Source: Haliclona indistincta
Lineage: Eukaryota > Porifera > Demospongiae > Haplosclerida > Chalinidae
Direction of reading: 5' to 3'
DNA: 64,000 bases
Assembly: GCA_964017065.1 (NCBI GenBank)
Contig: OZ024784.1
Span: forward strand, 5,003,152 to 5,067,151
Position 1 is the stretch's first letter. Each line of letters starts with the position of its first letter. The notes beneath the pieces were generated by a model. That model was not told the origin of the DNA and searched no databases. It saw nothing but the letters and a program-made list of their open reading frames with translations. Shown here in pieces: positions 11,873 through 24,231 of the stretch. Both the position numbers and the translations under genes were made by a program.

Positions 11873-13133
11873 TCATGTCTCAATTTCTGGATCTGAAGGT
11901 GTCCCTAAGCTTATGAGTTTCTTTTCATCTTTTGTTTTAGGTTTTTCTGTTCTTGTGTGCCATACGTATACCTTGAGTTAGACTATAATGAGTTAATCCT
12001 TTTTATTTAGAATGACCTACCTTCTTACAATTGTCTGCTTTAGCTTCAACACTCTTACGATCCACGAGTTGAGACAAAAAATCACTTTCAAGTCGACCAA
12101 TTTTAGAGTACGGGTCAATGTTGACATTTTTATGTTTGATTATCAGAAACATACTGAGAGAAAAGGCTGAGAAGGAAGATAAGCTCGAGACAATAAAATC
12201 ACTAATTTTACCTGCAAAGTCAATAGGAAAAGGTCGTTCAGGAGCCCATGCTGTGTGCCAACTTGTCACTTGACCATTCCTACACACAGGTCCCTCCCAC
12301 CTCAAGCCACCACAAATACCAACAGGCCATACAGACATTAGTTTAGTATACCTCATCTGCAAGATATCATCATGACGCAAACAAGATTGAAACAACCTAG
12401 TACACATGTATATTACCTCTTCAAATATGTCCAAGCCATATGTGTTGTCATCATCACCAAAATACACTACATCTGTGGAATTGTTGGGTTTGTAATTACT
12501 TTCTCTCAACCACCGTAGGCCTAGGTTACGCTGCTCCACGCCTCTACTTTTCCGCCACTTAGGTTCCTCTTCTTTCAATCTAAGAGTTGTCGATGTCCTA
12601 ATATTAAGGTGTGTGCTAACCACAGGACATTTTTGTAAGAAGTTTTTTACAAGCATAGTCTTCTTGTCAGCATCTTCCACCACAATCCAGTGAAGGTTTT
12701 TTACGTGCATCAATGTCTGACACAATCTAGTGAGATCGGCTTTCTGAGTCCAGCGTAAATAGGTAGGAGTGATCATGAATATTGTTGGGATGTCTATCAT
12801 GTCCTCTTTTTGTGGATAATGCTGTTTGTTATCATCCAGCTTTTGACGGGCTTCATCAATAATTGTTTTAGCTTGTCGTAAAGCAACCTGTAGTTCATCA
12901 ACCTCTTTTTCTAGACTAGAGATCTCTTGGTACGCCTGTTTCATAGTCTCTTCATCACAGCCTATACTCAAAAACAGATTAATAATGTATATATTATGTA
13001 TAATAATATATAATAAACTTCTTGAATTCTCACCTCCAGTGCCCGAACGATAGACCATTAATATATTCACGAATATTAGTCCCAGCACAATTATCAGCGA
13101 TGCTGATATACATCGAGTCAAGATAACACGCAT
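11873..13133 (-). CDS. B3GAT3: GT43 copy 1: galactosyl-xylosyl 3-beta-glucuronosyltransferase (GlcAT-I-like)
   Basis: Type II Golgi enzyme that transfers GlcA from UDP-GlcA to Gal-Gal-Xyl-Ser, completing the proteoglycan linker. Exons are 13133-13034, 12961-12417, 12356-12212, 12166-12021 and 11971-11873, giving 344 aa (human B3GAT3 335). There is a short cytosolic tail, a membrane anchor at about residues 10-28, a coiled stem (EISSLEKEVDELQVALRQAK), then IPTIFMITPTYLRWTQKADL. The metal site is YFGDDDNTYG, the catalytic Glu is in GGLRWEGPVC, and the C-terminal donor motif is WHTRTEKP. The tail ...SDPEIET resembles GlcAT-I ends. It is the only copy in the cluster with both His and Arg in the WHTRT motif, so it is the best candidate for the canonical enzyme. 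Confidence 0.93.
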
Positions 13134-13271
13134 CGCGCTTCTTTCTACCAGTAAACCAGCTTCATGACCGAGTGTACCATAAGTCCGCCATATTGATTTT
13201 GTTAACCAAGGGTTAATCAAAATAGAAAATATCACATGTAATAATAATAATTTTATTATAATGAGCGGTAG

Positions 13272-14835
<1,564 letters not shown>

Positions 14836-15127
14836 CTCTGAACAGTCGTTGATCGAGTGATTCGAGTCAGCATTAATATTTATACAGCAACTGACCAACG
14901 TGAAGAGGGCCTGCCCAATAAACCACCACCCAAAGCGGCGCGACGCCGTCCGTTACACTGCCGGATTTTTCGCAAATAAACCGCGCCTAGCTTCGAAAGC
15001 GCGCGCGATTCAAAACGATAATCATATACCTTTGTGCATTGCTGTGTGTATTGCTTAGGTAATAGAAATAATTCATGATTCATAATAAACGGTGATTAGC
15101 AATGGGATGGACTATGTCTGAAATATT
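14836..15127. other. Spacer between GT43 copies 2 and 3
   Basis: 292 bp holding the promoter and 5'UTR of copy 2 and the 3'UTR of copy 3. A CG-rich patch lies at about 14935-15010 (GCGGCGCGACGCCG and CGCGCGCG), which is unusual for this AT-rich window. Nothing coding is seen. Confidence 0.5.
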
Positions 15128-17784
15128 CTACACTTCTACACTTGGATCTGATTGAGTCCCATTTCTGATCAATGATAGTTCCAAACTCATTAAGGGATCT
15201 TTGGTTTGTGTGTGCCATACTAAAACCTACAGAGAGAAGAACATTATAAATACATAGTTAAAATAATGACTGTATGCAATGTTGTACTCTAAACATACAA
15301 GCACATGTGACAGATAAACACACATCATGATAATACTATGATGTAGCAATTGTGTAATAATGACATAGATAATTCCCCCAAGATGCTGCTAAGTATTGTA
15401 AGAAATTTAATCATCAAATGACTGTAATATGTAATAGGAAGTTACAAGTGTGGCTGGACAAAGGTTATTAGTGACTTCCTGGCAGATATTGAACAAAACA
15501 TCTACTTTCATACAGTTAGTGTGTTAAAACCACAAGGGTTGTAATAGGCATCAGACATAGCCAATTCCTGAAACTGACTTTTAGGGATGACCCTGAGGGA
15601 GAATACTTGGTTTGTAATAAAAACCTAGTGACACACCTAGTATTGTGAGGTGACAATAGCCTCTATAGCAACTAATTTGATTTGTAATAGCAACTATTTT
15701 GCCAACACTGGCTTTCAAGTCTATGCAAATTGTACCTTTGTACAGTCATCAGCTAAGGCTTCCAGATCCTCTTTACTAGAGACCACTTGTGCAATGAAGT
15801 CATTCTCAAGATAGCCTGGTTTACCATTCATAGGAACAGATAATGTCTTTAGTTCAAGAAAAGTGTTTAGATCAATAGCCACACCTATAATACAAGATGG
15901 ATCTCATGAACAATGCCATAATAATGGAAAAGCATAATTACCTGAAAAGTCGATTTGAAATTTTCTATCTTTTCCCCAAGCTGCATGCCAGTGCACCACT
16001 TTGCCATCTTTACAAACTGGACCTTCATAGCGTAGTCCACCTGCTATTCCAACAGGCCAAACACCAACTTTCTTTATATAACGCATCTGAATAAAGATAA
16101 ATATACATGTAGATGATACACAAGACTAATAGAAATGTGCTTTACCTCTTCAAACAGTCTAAGATCATAGGTGTTGTCATCATCTCCAAAATAGACAACT
16201 CCTTTTTCCTCTCCTGGTTTAAAGGTGTTTCTCAACCATAACAGTGCCATGTTACGTTGCTCTACTCCTCGACTCTTTCTTGCCTTTGGCTTCTTGCGCT
16301 TCCGCCGCTTAGATGGTGATGGTCGAAATTTCCTAGAAGTCCTAAAAATCAAGTGTGTACTCGGCACAGGACAATTCTGAAGAAAGTTAGTCACAAGTTC
16401 AGTCTTCTTGACGGAATCTTCCACCACAATCCAATGAAATTTCCTTATGTGCATTAGTGTCTGACACAATCTAGTGAGGTCAGCTTTCTGTGTCCAGCGA
16501 GAGTAAGTTGGCGTAATCATGTATATTGTCGGAATATCAGCTTTACTAGCATTGTGACTGACACCGCCATTCAATTGCAAGGAATTTCGCAATTTTTTGC
16601 CCAGTGCTCTGTTTGCCAGAGTCAATTGTGCTATCTCATTTTTACTCTGTTCCAGCTCACTCAGAAGAGAAGTATAGTTTTTGGTATGAAGTACTGTACA
16701 ATTGTTCTTACAGTCCGGTGATCGTACACTGATCGCTGTAATTAACACATAACAGGTAGTAACAATGGTGTTACTTGGCAGCAGCCATGCATTGTTATAA
16801 GAATTACATGTATAGGTTATGTGTGTAACAAACACTCCTAGTAAGTCAGAGCACGATAACAGAACACATTAGCACCTAATCTGAATGCGCCGATAAAAAA
16901 TTGGGGACAAACGATGTTATAGATCTTCTTTAAAGCCTAGTTCACACACAATAGGTCGCATTGACAGTGCCGCATTGCGTCACGTGCAAGAAATATGCAT
17001 TTCACCATGCCGCACACTCGTCAAGACGGTTTTCTGCGTCATGTGGGTCGCGTCACTTTGCGACTCATAGTGAACTAGGCTAAAAATATTACTGGTATTG
17101 TAATGATTCAAGGGTCTAGAATACTTCTGGTATTGTAATGACCCAAGGGCCTAGGAGGACAATGGTTCAAGTGCCCCTAAATAAAAGCCATGTAGTGGTT
17201 CCACACTAGGTTCAACTAGTGAAATAAGAATCTAGAACTTATACATATTGACTTGCGACAACTATACTAGACTAATATGGATCGTTTACTTGCATACCAG
17301 AGTAGCAGATGCTGACAGGTGATAAAGCTTGACTATCATAGCATAATGGTATGTATAACTTTTTGATTACACTATGTGGATCCCAAACACGCTTTCAATT
17401 TCTTGAGAAAGCTAAACAAAGCTTCAACACAATAAAGTACTAGTACTAATACCATAAATAAAAAACAATGACGACTTAGATACAATGAATGCTTAGTATG
17501 AATGCATTCATTAGTATGAAGTATGAATGCTTAGTATCCGATCACATTCTGACTTAATATACTACCCATTTCATTCTGGTAACTTTATCAGTCTCTTTCT
17601 CTGTCTGTCTAGTATGCTTACCAGGTGATAGAAGCTTTGTTGAAGTTTCAAAAATGTGACGAGGTCGCCAAGACAGGCTCTTGGTTTTTGGTGAGTTTCG
17701 AAATACAGAAGCGATCACAAATAAAACAACGACGATGATTAGCGCCGACAGCCCGAGACATTTCCTCCGCGTTTTGACTGACAT
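15128..17784 (-). CDS. GT43 copy 3: GlcAT-I-like glucuronosyltransferase paralogue
   Basis: Exons are 17784-17622, 16735-16146, 16086-15942, 15884-15736 and 15226-15128, with phases closing to 381 aa. Exon 1 encodes a short basic cytosolic tail and membrane anchor (LGLSALIIVVVLFVIASVF). Exon 2 has two Cys (CKNNC), a coiled stem (LLSELEQSKNEIAQLTLANR) and the core IPTIYMITPTYSRWTQKADL. The basic loop is KRRKRKKPKARKSRGVEQRN. Metal motif YFGDDDNTYD and catalytic GGLRYEGPVC are intact. The C-terminal motif is WHTQTKDP (Gln for the GlcAT-I Arg) and the end SDPSVEV closely matches the human GlcAT-I tail. Intron 1 (887 bp) contains a MITE and a 35-bp tandem repeat. Confidence 0.9.
16934..17081. mobile_element. 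148-bp MITE in intron 1 of GT43 copy 3
   Basis: Inverted ends AGCCTAGTTCACA (left) and TGAACTAGGCT (right). The flanks share TAAA if the element is taken as GCCTAG...CTAGGC. The interior is GC-richer than its surroundings. It has no coding capacity. Confidence 0.65.
17085..17154. repeat. 35-bp direct tandem repeat, two copies
   Basis: Units at 17085-17119 and 17120-17154 share CTGGTATTGTAATGA and CAAGGG(T/C)CTAG, with a few substitutions. They directly abut the MITE. Confidence 0.8.
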
Positions 17785-18010
17785 GTTACAGTTTTTCTCT
17801 TCTCTCTAGCCGTGATGACGGTCATATGTAAGTCAGCCGGCCTGGCCTCTTCCTCATGTAACCACGCCTAACGTGTACTTGGACGATTCCGCGCGCCCAC
17901 GTCACCTGTTGTGTTCCGGAAATGCATTACGTACATAAAGGAACTATGATCACATTCTACATCTACATAATGAGAACTATGAGGTAACTGTTACTTGTAA
18001 ATACGCAACT

Positions 18011-19760
18011 TTAGATTGACTCTGGCTCTAATCCTGCAATCCTTTTCCCAGTTAGATTCACAAGCTTTGCAATGATGTCTTTCATCTGCTGTGAACGAGA
18101 CTCAGACAACTGCTTCAGCGATGGGCGGAGAAGCTGAAAAAGCATAAAGACATCATGATCATCACTGTGATAATCGATGGATGGAAAGCATCCAGTAATA
18201 TAGCAGGCAGGTTGATCTGGAGCTCTCCCTTGCACTTTCTTCACTGCCACATAACCATCACGAGCAAACCTGCGTCGAGAACAGTTAATGTAATATGCCT
18301 CGTTACCATTGACCCAATCTGACACCTCAATTGTTGGAGTCAAAGTTTTGAGCAGGCGATCGTGCAGCATGAATCGACAGTACTCTTCTTTTATGTTCTG
18401 CTTCACCTTCAATGGTCCATCATTATAGCCTAGAAATGAAACCGGTGCCTCAAGATAACTGACTATTCGCTTTTCTTCACATCTTGCGGCAGATTGTCTG
18501 CTACCAGCACTGTGTTTGTAGTGACCCACCAAGAATTCATTTTGAATGTCACGATCTTCAGGCTGAAAGATGTAGAAGGTCGAAGAATTCTTGATATCGT
18601 CTGTTACCAAAACAGAGTTGTCCTCAGGATTGACAGTAAGAAAAAGATTTCCGTCATTACAGGACACAATGAAGGGTCCATCTGTAGTATTATATATACG
18701 ACTTTATGTCAACATGCATGCTTTATTCATACTCACCCATATTGTCTGTCTGATCTTCAATAAACTCCACCAATGCTAACTGTAAAGATAGTTGAAGAAA
18801 CTTCTTATTTACCAAGCGTGAAACGGGCTGCATTTTAACTCCAACAACTGCTTCTCCATAAGACCTCCTAGTAACGGTACCATCGGGATTGATGCATCCA
18901 ATTTTTCTAGTATTTGACGACTTATTCGTGCGCTTTGATGTAACTTCTGAGCTCACACTGTTGCTAGCAATCTTATCAACACCCAATTTACCTTCGACGG
19001 ACACTTTCGTTTGGAACTGCTGACTGGACATCACAATATACTCAGCTGCCCCTAACCCGATAGCACTGACATAATGGGTAATGCGAAAGTGAGATACAAA
19101 TTCGCGACAGCCGTCGATAATTTTCGCACGTTCCTCGGGGGTTCCGTTGTCTATTACATCGGTCAAATGGCCCAATGCAGTAGCGTCTTCATCGCATGGC
19201 TTCGGAAGTGTCTTGCAGATCCACGTGGCCAACCTTTCTTCGAACGGTGGCATCACACTTCCTTGATGGGGGTTTGAGACCATCTTCTCTGCCACATCTT
19301 TTGTACTATCACCAGTAGATTTCAAAGGAAGATCATCCATGTCTTCTCGGTAAGAAATAGTACGATTAATAACTTTCTTACCAACTGATCTTCGCGAAGA
19401 TGTCGAGCTACGAGACATTTCTGCATCTACGCCGATTGTCACAGGCGATTGTGGAACGGTTACAGAGGACTTCATTTTTATCTGCTGAGTGCTGACGCTA
19501 TTAATCTCGTTGGCATAGCTCTGCAGTGCACCCCCTTCGTCCGTACCGACCAGTTCGTCAAAACATACTCTGCGTACTTGAAACGATGTTTTGTTCAACC
19601 ACGGGGTAAGATCGGTGGCGTCTAGTCCTCGACCAAGTCCCAGGTCTATGATTCGTGGGACGTCTCCTGGCTCGCATGCTGGTGAAACCGCAGGTGGTGG
19701 AGGTGTGGCTGCTCTTGAGGGAGTAGGTGCTGGCGTAGGAGCTGCAGATGGAACCGACAT
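18011..19760 (-). CDS. MACPF-like protein with C-terminal beta-rich domain (tentative)
   Basis: Two exons, 19760-18737 and 18681-18011, joined in phase to give 564 aa. There is no signal peptide; the N-terminus is Pro/Ala-rich. LGRGLDATDLTPWLNK begins the conserved part. FRITHYVSAIGLGAAEY fits the MACPF signature (Thr-His-Tyr, six residues, Gly-small) with the first Gly replaced. Further on, EAVVGVKMQPVSRLV followed by LALVEFI resembles the end of MACPF domains. The second exon (FIVSCNDGNLFLTVNPED...) looks beta-rich, possibly a trefoil; that is inference. Family proteins oligomerise on membranes, but a cytosolic role is possible without a leader. I cannot name an orthologue. It is inserted between GT43 copies 3 and 4. 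Confidence 0.55.
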
Positions 19761-20049
19761 CGCGAACTAGTCCAGAGAGCAACAGTTGCTGCAAAACTGG
19801 CAGGTAAGATACTGGCAAGTTGCCAGTCACGAGTGCAACTGCAATTAGTACTTACATTGTGTAAAAACAAGAACAAAATGCAGTGTAAATGACCTCTGTT
19901 TTCGTTGTGGTTATCTTAGCTATGTTATCTGTAAACCCCAACACCGTGACAATTCTCCAAAGATTGTCTCACTTAACAAGAACAGACTTTTGGCACCTAT
20001 AACAGGTTAGCTAGTATCATGCTAATGTGTTCCTAGCAGCAGTTGTGTA

Positions 20050-21696
20050 TTAATCACTGCAGCAAGCTATTTTAGTAGCACACAAACAAGATGATCCAAT
20101 TTTGACATCAGCACGAATGCTAGCTTCCTGGAAGCGTTCATACACCAACTTTGCTTCATCATTTTTCTGTTGAAGTGTCAAAGCTTGATATAGTCCTAGT
20201 AGCGACCAAAGATTGTTCTTGTACTTAAGAAGGTCTTCCCTGTAAACAGCTTCTGCCTCTACAGCCTCTCCTTGCTCTAGCAGCAAAGCTGCAAGCACGT
20301 GTCTAGCAGGCATCATCCAACCCCATGGCTCATCATACAACAGATTGTTGTCACGCTGTACTGCCAATCGAAGGTGCTTGAAAGCTTCTTGAATATTTCC
20401 TTTATGATATTCAACCTCACCATTTAGTACAGCTGAGGCCACACCAAGAATCCCACTGTAGTCCTCAGGAACATGCATTGGATTGTTGAATAAGTAACGT
20501 CCAAGTATTGCTCTGTTATTGAGAGCTTCAACAAACTTTTTGCATTCTGCATCGGCTTCTTTCAATTTTCCTGTGACGGCATAAGCTACTCCACGCGCAT
20601 AGTGAGCAGTTGCAATTGTGCTAGCATAGGCATCTTTATCGTCTTTCATCGGACGATTAAGAATGTCGTTCCATTTTCCGAAGCGGATTAGCACATGCCA
20701 GGGTAAAGAACCAAATGGTTCGAAGAAATTGGCACCAAAAGGCACATCTCCTTGCTTGAATTCGACTACATCAGGACCAAGCTGTTTCTCAGCTGCTTCG
20801 GCATATTCCATTGCTGTAGAGAACTGGCCATCAAACATAGCAGCCCATGCAGTAAAATGATAATTGTGCAATCGATATGCCTTGTAAAATTCATTTTCAT
20901 GACCAGTTATTTGCACATAAGTTTCATCTGCTACTACACCTCTCTTGTTTGTTTCAATAGCTTCTTTGTATTGCCCTAACCAGATATCAATATGGCTCGG
21001 CATGTGAACAAGATGGCCTTGATCAGGAACTCGAACTCGCAATTTGTCTGCAGCTGGGAGAGCTTTTTCTGGAGTGGCTGACAACTCCATTGCATGGATA
21101 TACAAGTGACAGAGACCAGGGTGGCCAGGATCAACTTTCAGAGCCTTTTCCAAAACACCAACAATTTCTTCTGTTTCAGGAATTGCTGGTTTCACATTAG
21201 GCGGTGATGTCCACAGCTTCCATGGGGCCAGCATCATCAACGACTCTGCAAAGAAAGCAGCAATGTCTGTGTCATCTTTCCCAAAAGTTTGGTACACAGA
21301 GCGCATTGCATTGGCATAGTTCCGATGAAGATCTTCCAATGACATAGAGCCCACTGGCCAGCAAAAACGATGCACCTGTGCTTCAATCAGTGCTCTTTCC
21401 CAATCTGTTATCTTGGCATCAATCATTTCTAGAGCCGATTGAGACTCTTTGTACCCAAGAGCATAATCAAAACCTTCAACGTTGTTGTAGTCAGCTGCAT
21501 TGTTGTAGGCGATAAAGTAGCGTGCCATAGCGCAACTGGGATCATACTTGCTTGCTTTCACAAAGCATCGAATCGCTTCTTCTCGGTTGAAACCATATGT
21601 TTGTGCAATGCCTCGATCGATCCAAAGCTGGCAATCAGTAGATGAAGTCGTCACCTTTTTGCCAACGCCGCCTAGATTAAGATAGCCAGTAGACAT
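20050..21696 (-). CDS. Intronless tetratricopeptide-repeat protein of bacterial-type family
   Basis: One open frame of 548 aa with no intron, in a region where other genes average several introns. Helical TPR-like repeats run throughout: WIDRGIAQTYGFNREEAIRC, KALKVDPGHPGLCHLYIHAM, HMPSHIDIWLGQYKEAIETN, ARGVAYAVTGKLKEADAEC, LRLAVQRDNNLLYDEPWGWM and LYQALTLQQKNDEAKLVYER. The combination PGHPGLCHLYIHA plus HMPSHID is, from memory, typical of TPR proteins annotated in bacteria and some algae and fungi rather than vertebrates. It ends in a Cys-rich tail (SSCLCATKIACCSD). No signal peptide; function unknown. The single-exon state suggests a retrocopy or acquisition by transfer. Confidence 0.75.
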   Translation of the reverse strand: MSTGYLNLGGVGKKVTTSSTDCQLWIDRGIAQTYGFNREEAIRCFVKASKYDPSCAMARYFIAYNNAADYNNVEGFDYALGYKESQSALEMIDAKITDWERALIEAQVHRFCWPVGSMSLEDLHRNYANAMRSVYQTFGKDDTDIAAFFAESLMMLAPWKLWTSPPNVKPAIPETEEIVGVLEKALKVDPGHPGLCHLYIHAMELSATPEKALPAADKLRVRVPDQGHLVHMPSHIDIWLGQYKEAIETNKRGVVADETYVQITGHENEFYKAYRLHNYHFTAWAAMFDGQFSTAMEYAEAAEKQLGPDVVEFKQGDVPFGANFFEPFGSLPWHVLIRFGKWNDILNRPMKDDKDAYASTIATAHYARGVAYAVTGKLKEADAECKKFVEALNNRAILGRYLFNNPMHVPEDYSGILGVASAVLNGEVEYHKGNIQEAFKHLRLAVQRDNNLLYDEPWGWMMPARHVLAALLLEQGEAVEAEAVYREDLLKYKNNLWSLLGLYQALTLQQKNDEAKLVYERFQEASIRADVKIGSSCLCATKIACCSD

Positions 21697-21880
21697 TATG
21701 ATTCAGGCTGCTGGAGTTTGCTGAATCAGGTTGATTTGGAAATACTCGAGCGGAAAATTATTACTTATAAAATCTCACGCGCGCGCGTACGCGTACGTGG
21801 CTGTAGCTAACTACATTATTTATTACGTCAGGCGTGGTTTAATTCTGTGTTCGTTCCTTGTGCCTCCCTCGACCTCAGTC
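21697..21880. promoter_or_regulatory. Divergent promoter region, TPR gene / GT43 copy 4
   Basis: 184 bp between opposite start codons. It contains an alternating purine-pyrimidine CG-rich tract at about 21777-21800 (CACGCGCGCGCGTACGCGTA) that could take Z-DNA form and is strongly CpG-dense compared with the flanks. Confidence 0.5.
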
Positions 21881-24084
21881 ATGAAAATTAGTCTCCGAAC
21901 CGTCGTTTGGGCTAGCTTTGGAGTAGTCGTTTGTGTTACAGTCGCAGTTATATGTACGTCTATTGTTTATCAAGGCCAAAGTACCTACCAGTATATCAGC
22001 CGAGAGCTACCCAGAGAGTTGGCACCCGGTGAGTAGGGTGGGGAGAGATAATCTCGTGTGAACGTGAAAGAAAAGAACTAGAATCCTTGAATAACACTAT
22101 AGCACTGTGATTGCTTGTGTACAGGTTAAAGCTAGGTTGGGTAATAATAATTTGGCAGTGCTGCAATCAGTGAGCTCATCTATTATTTTACAAGTAAATT
22201 GTTAAAAGATTTATATTGGAGTAAACCATCAATCATAATCACAGTATGATGTTCCCATAGGATTTCCTTCAGTAAAGAGCGTGTCGTACATTGTAATTAC
22301 ACATCGGGTTGATATGAGTATGTGCTAAAGTTTAGTATTTGTGTTCACTAGCTAGCTTACTCATGTACAGACACAGTATGATGTTGAGATCATGTTGTTA
22401 GGTTGTCCTGTGGATGCACCAACATACCTTACGACTGTGCTTCATACTAGGAATGTTAAACTTAGGCTTCCTAAGGCTTCTTTATGATTATACCTTCATG
22501 TATAAGATACAGCGGTTTTATTACTCCTTGCAACAGCCACAAAAGCATAAAGCGTCATCCGTGCCTTATTTGGAAGGTTTATTACATTGCGTGATTTAGA
22601 TTGAATACAGTTTACGCTCTACGGTTGACGCTTTTAGATTGCAAGAAGTAGTGAAACCGCTGTAAATCTACAGCAGAATGCATGTGAGCACTGCTTATTT
22701 GCACTTCTGTTCTTATTGTTAAGTTTTGTGCACCAGGAAGTACTGAAAGTAAACAAATTCACGTAATTTACTTATGCCTTGCATGTTGTGTTGCTAGTGG
22801 TATCAGTTTAATCAACACTAATATTATTATAGTACTGTTGACTTCTCTTTAGGTCCCAAGTCAGAAGTTGAATGTAACGATGAGATAGCTGATCTAAAAG
22901 ATAACCTCACAGCAAGCATTTCCAGAACTAATTTCCTTGAAGAGGAAGTATCTCAACTCACTTATGCTAACTCTGAGCTCGAAAAGAGACTGAATGAGAT
23001 ACAAAAATTATACAAAATCGAGCACTATGCCCTTATGCTGAAAAACAATAACAATAGCCCTGATGCTCCTTTAGGGGATATTCCAACAATATTTATGATT
23101 ACACCAACCTATTCTCGCTGGACTCAGAAAGCCGATCTCACTAGATTGTGTCAGACACTGATGCATGTGAGAAACCTTCACTGGATTGTGGTGGAAGATG
23201 CTGATAAGAAAAGTAAACTCGTAGCTAATATTCTGGATAGATGTCCAGTGACCAGTATTCACTTAAACTTCAAGACTTCTGATCGGTTTATTTCGAAAGT
23301 CACTGGAAAGAGACGGAAAAGAAAGAAGGCTCGTATGTGTCGAGGTGTAGAACAAAGGAACCTTGCACTCCAGTGGTTGAGAATCAGCTACAAGCTAGGT
23401 GCTATCAGAGCTGTTATTTATTTTGGTGATGATGACAACACGTATGATCTTCAACTGTTTGAAGAGGTGAGGGACTGCTTTCATAATGCATAATATCATC
23501 ATCTTGTGTTTTACTTAGATGCGCTATATAAAGAGAGTTGGCGTCTGGCCTGTTGGAATAGCAGGAGGACTACGCTTTGAAGGACCCGTGTGCAGGAAAG
23601 GAAAGGTCATCAAATGGCACGCAGCATGGGGTGAAAAGAGAAAGTTTCAGCTTGACTTTGCAGGTCAGTACTACAGCACGTCATTATTGCTGGATAGTGT
23701 GTTGTTGTAACCACATGTCATTCCATGGACACTAATTAATATGGTACAAGCTCTCGACACAAGTTCTGTTTCTACAGGTTTTGCTGTAAACTTGGACATT
23801 ATTCTCAAAAACGAAAGCATAGCTGTCAATATGAACAGTAAACCGGGCTATCTTGAAACTGACTTTTTATCACAAATAGCTGACAACAAAAAGGACCTTG
23901 AAGCTAAAGCAGACAATTGCATGAAAGTTAGTGCAAAAAACATGTACAGTTGTGAATACACATAATCACATTGCTACATCTGTAGGTATATGTGTGGCAC
24001 ACACAAACTCAAGTTCCAATATTGTCATGGGAAAAGAGATTAATACGAAGAGGAAAACCATCCAATCCTAAGATAGAATCATGA
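21881..24084 (+). CDS. GT43 copy 4: GlcAT-I-like glucuronosyltransferase paralogue
   Basis: Exons are 21881-22028, 22853-23466, 23519-23663, 23778-23926 and 23986-24084; 384 aa. Exon 1 encodes the membrane anchor (VVWASFGVVVCVTVAVICTS). The stem is a probable coiled coil (EIADLKDNLTASISRTNFLE). Core motifs are IPTIFMITPTYSRWTQKADL, the basic loop TGKRRKRKKARMCRGVEQRN, YFGDDDNTYD and GGLRFEGPVC. The C-terminal motif is WHTQTQVP with Gln for Arg, and the end is SNPKIES. It has the same five-exon structure as copies 1 and 3 but is on the opposite strand, so the block has been inverted. Intron 1 holds a TA-flanked MITE. Confidence 0.92.
22510..22662. mobile_element. 153-bp Tc1/mariner-type MITE in intron 1 of GT43 copy 4
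   Basis: Left end CAGCGGTTTTATTACTCCTT, right end ending AAACCGCTG. TA lies on both flanks (22508-22509 and 22663-22664). Inverted similarity extends to the internal AAAGCGTCA blocks. No ORF. Confidence 0.75.
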
Positions 24085-24231
24085 TACATTTTATAGTAAT
24101 TTATTTTCTATTATACATGGTTTTCAGCATGACAAACAAACCATTGCTGTGTGTCAAACTATGATTTGATTTATAATACCATAATAATATAATTATTACA
24201 AGCAGTTCATATTATTAATCTTGGACTATCT

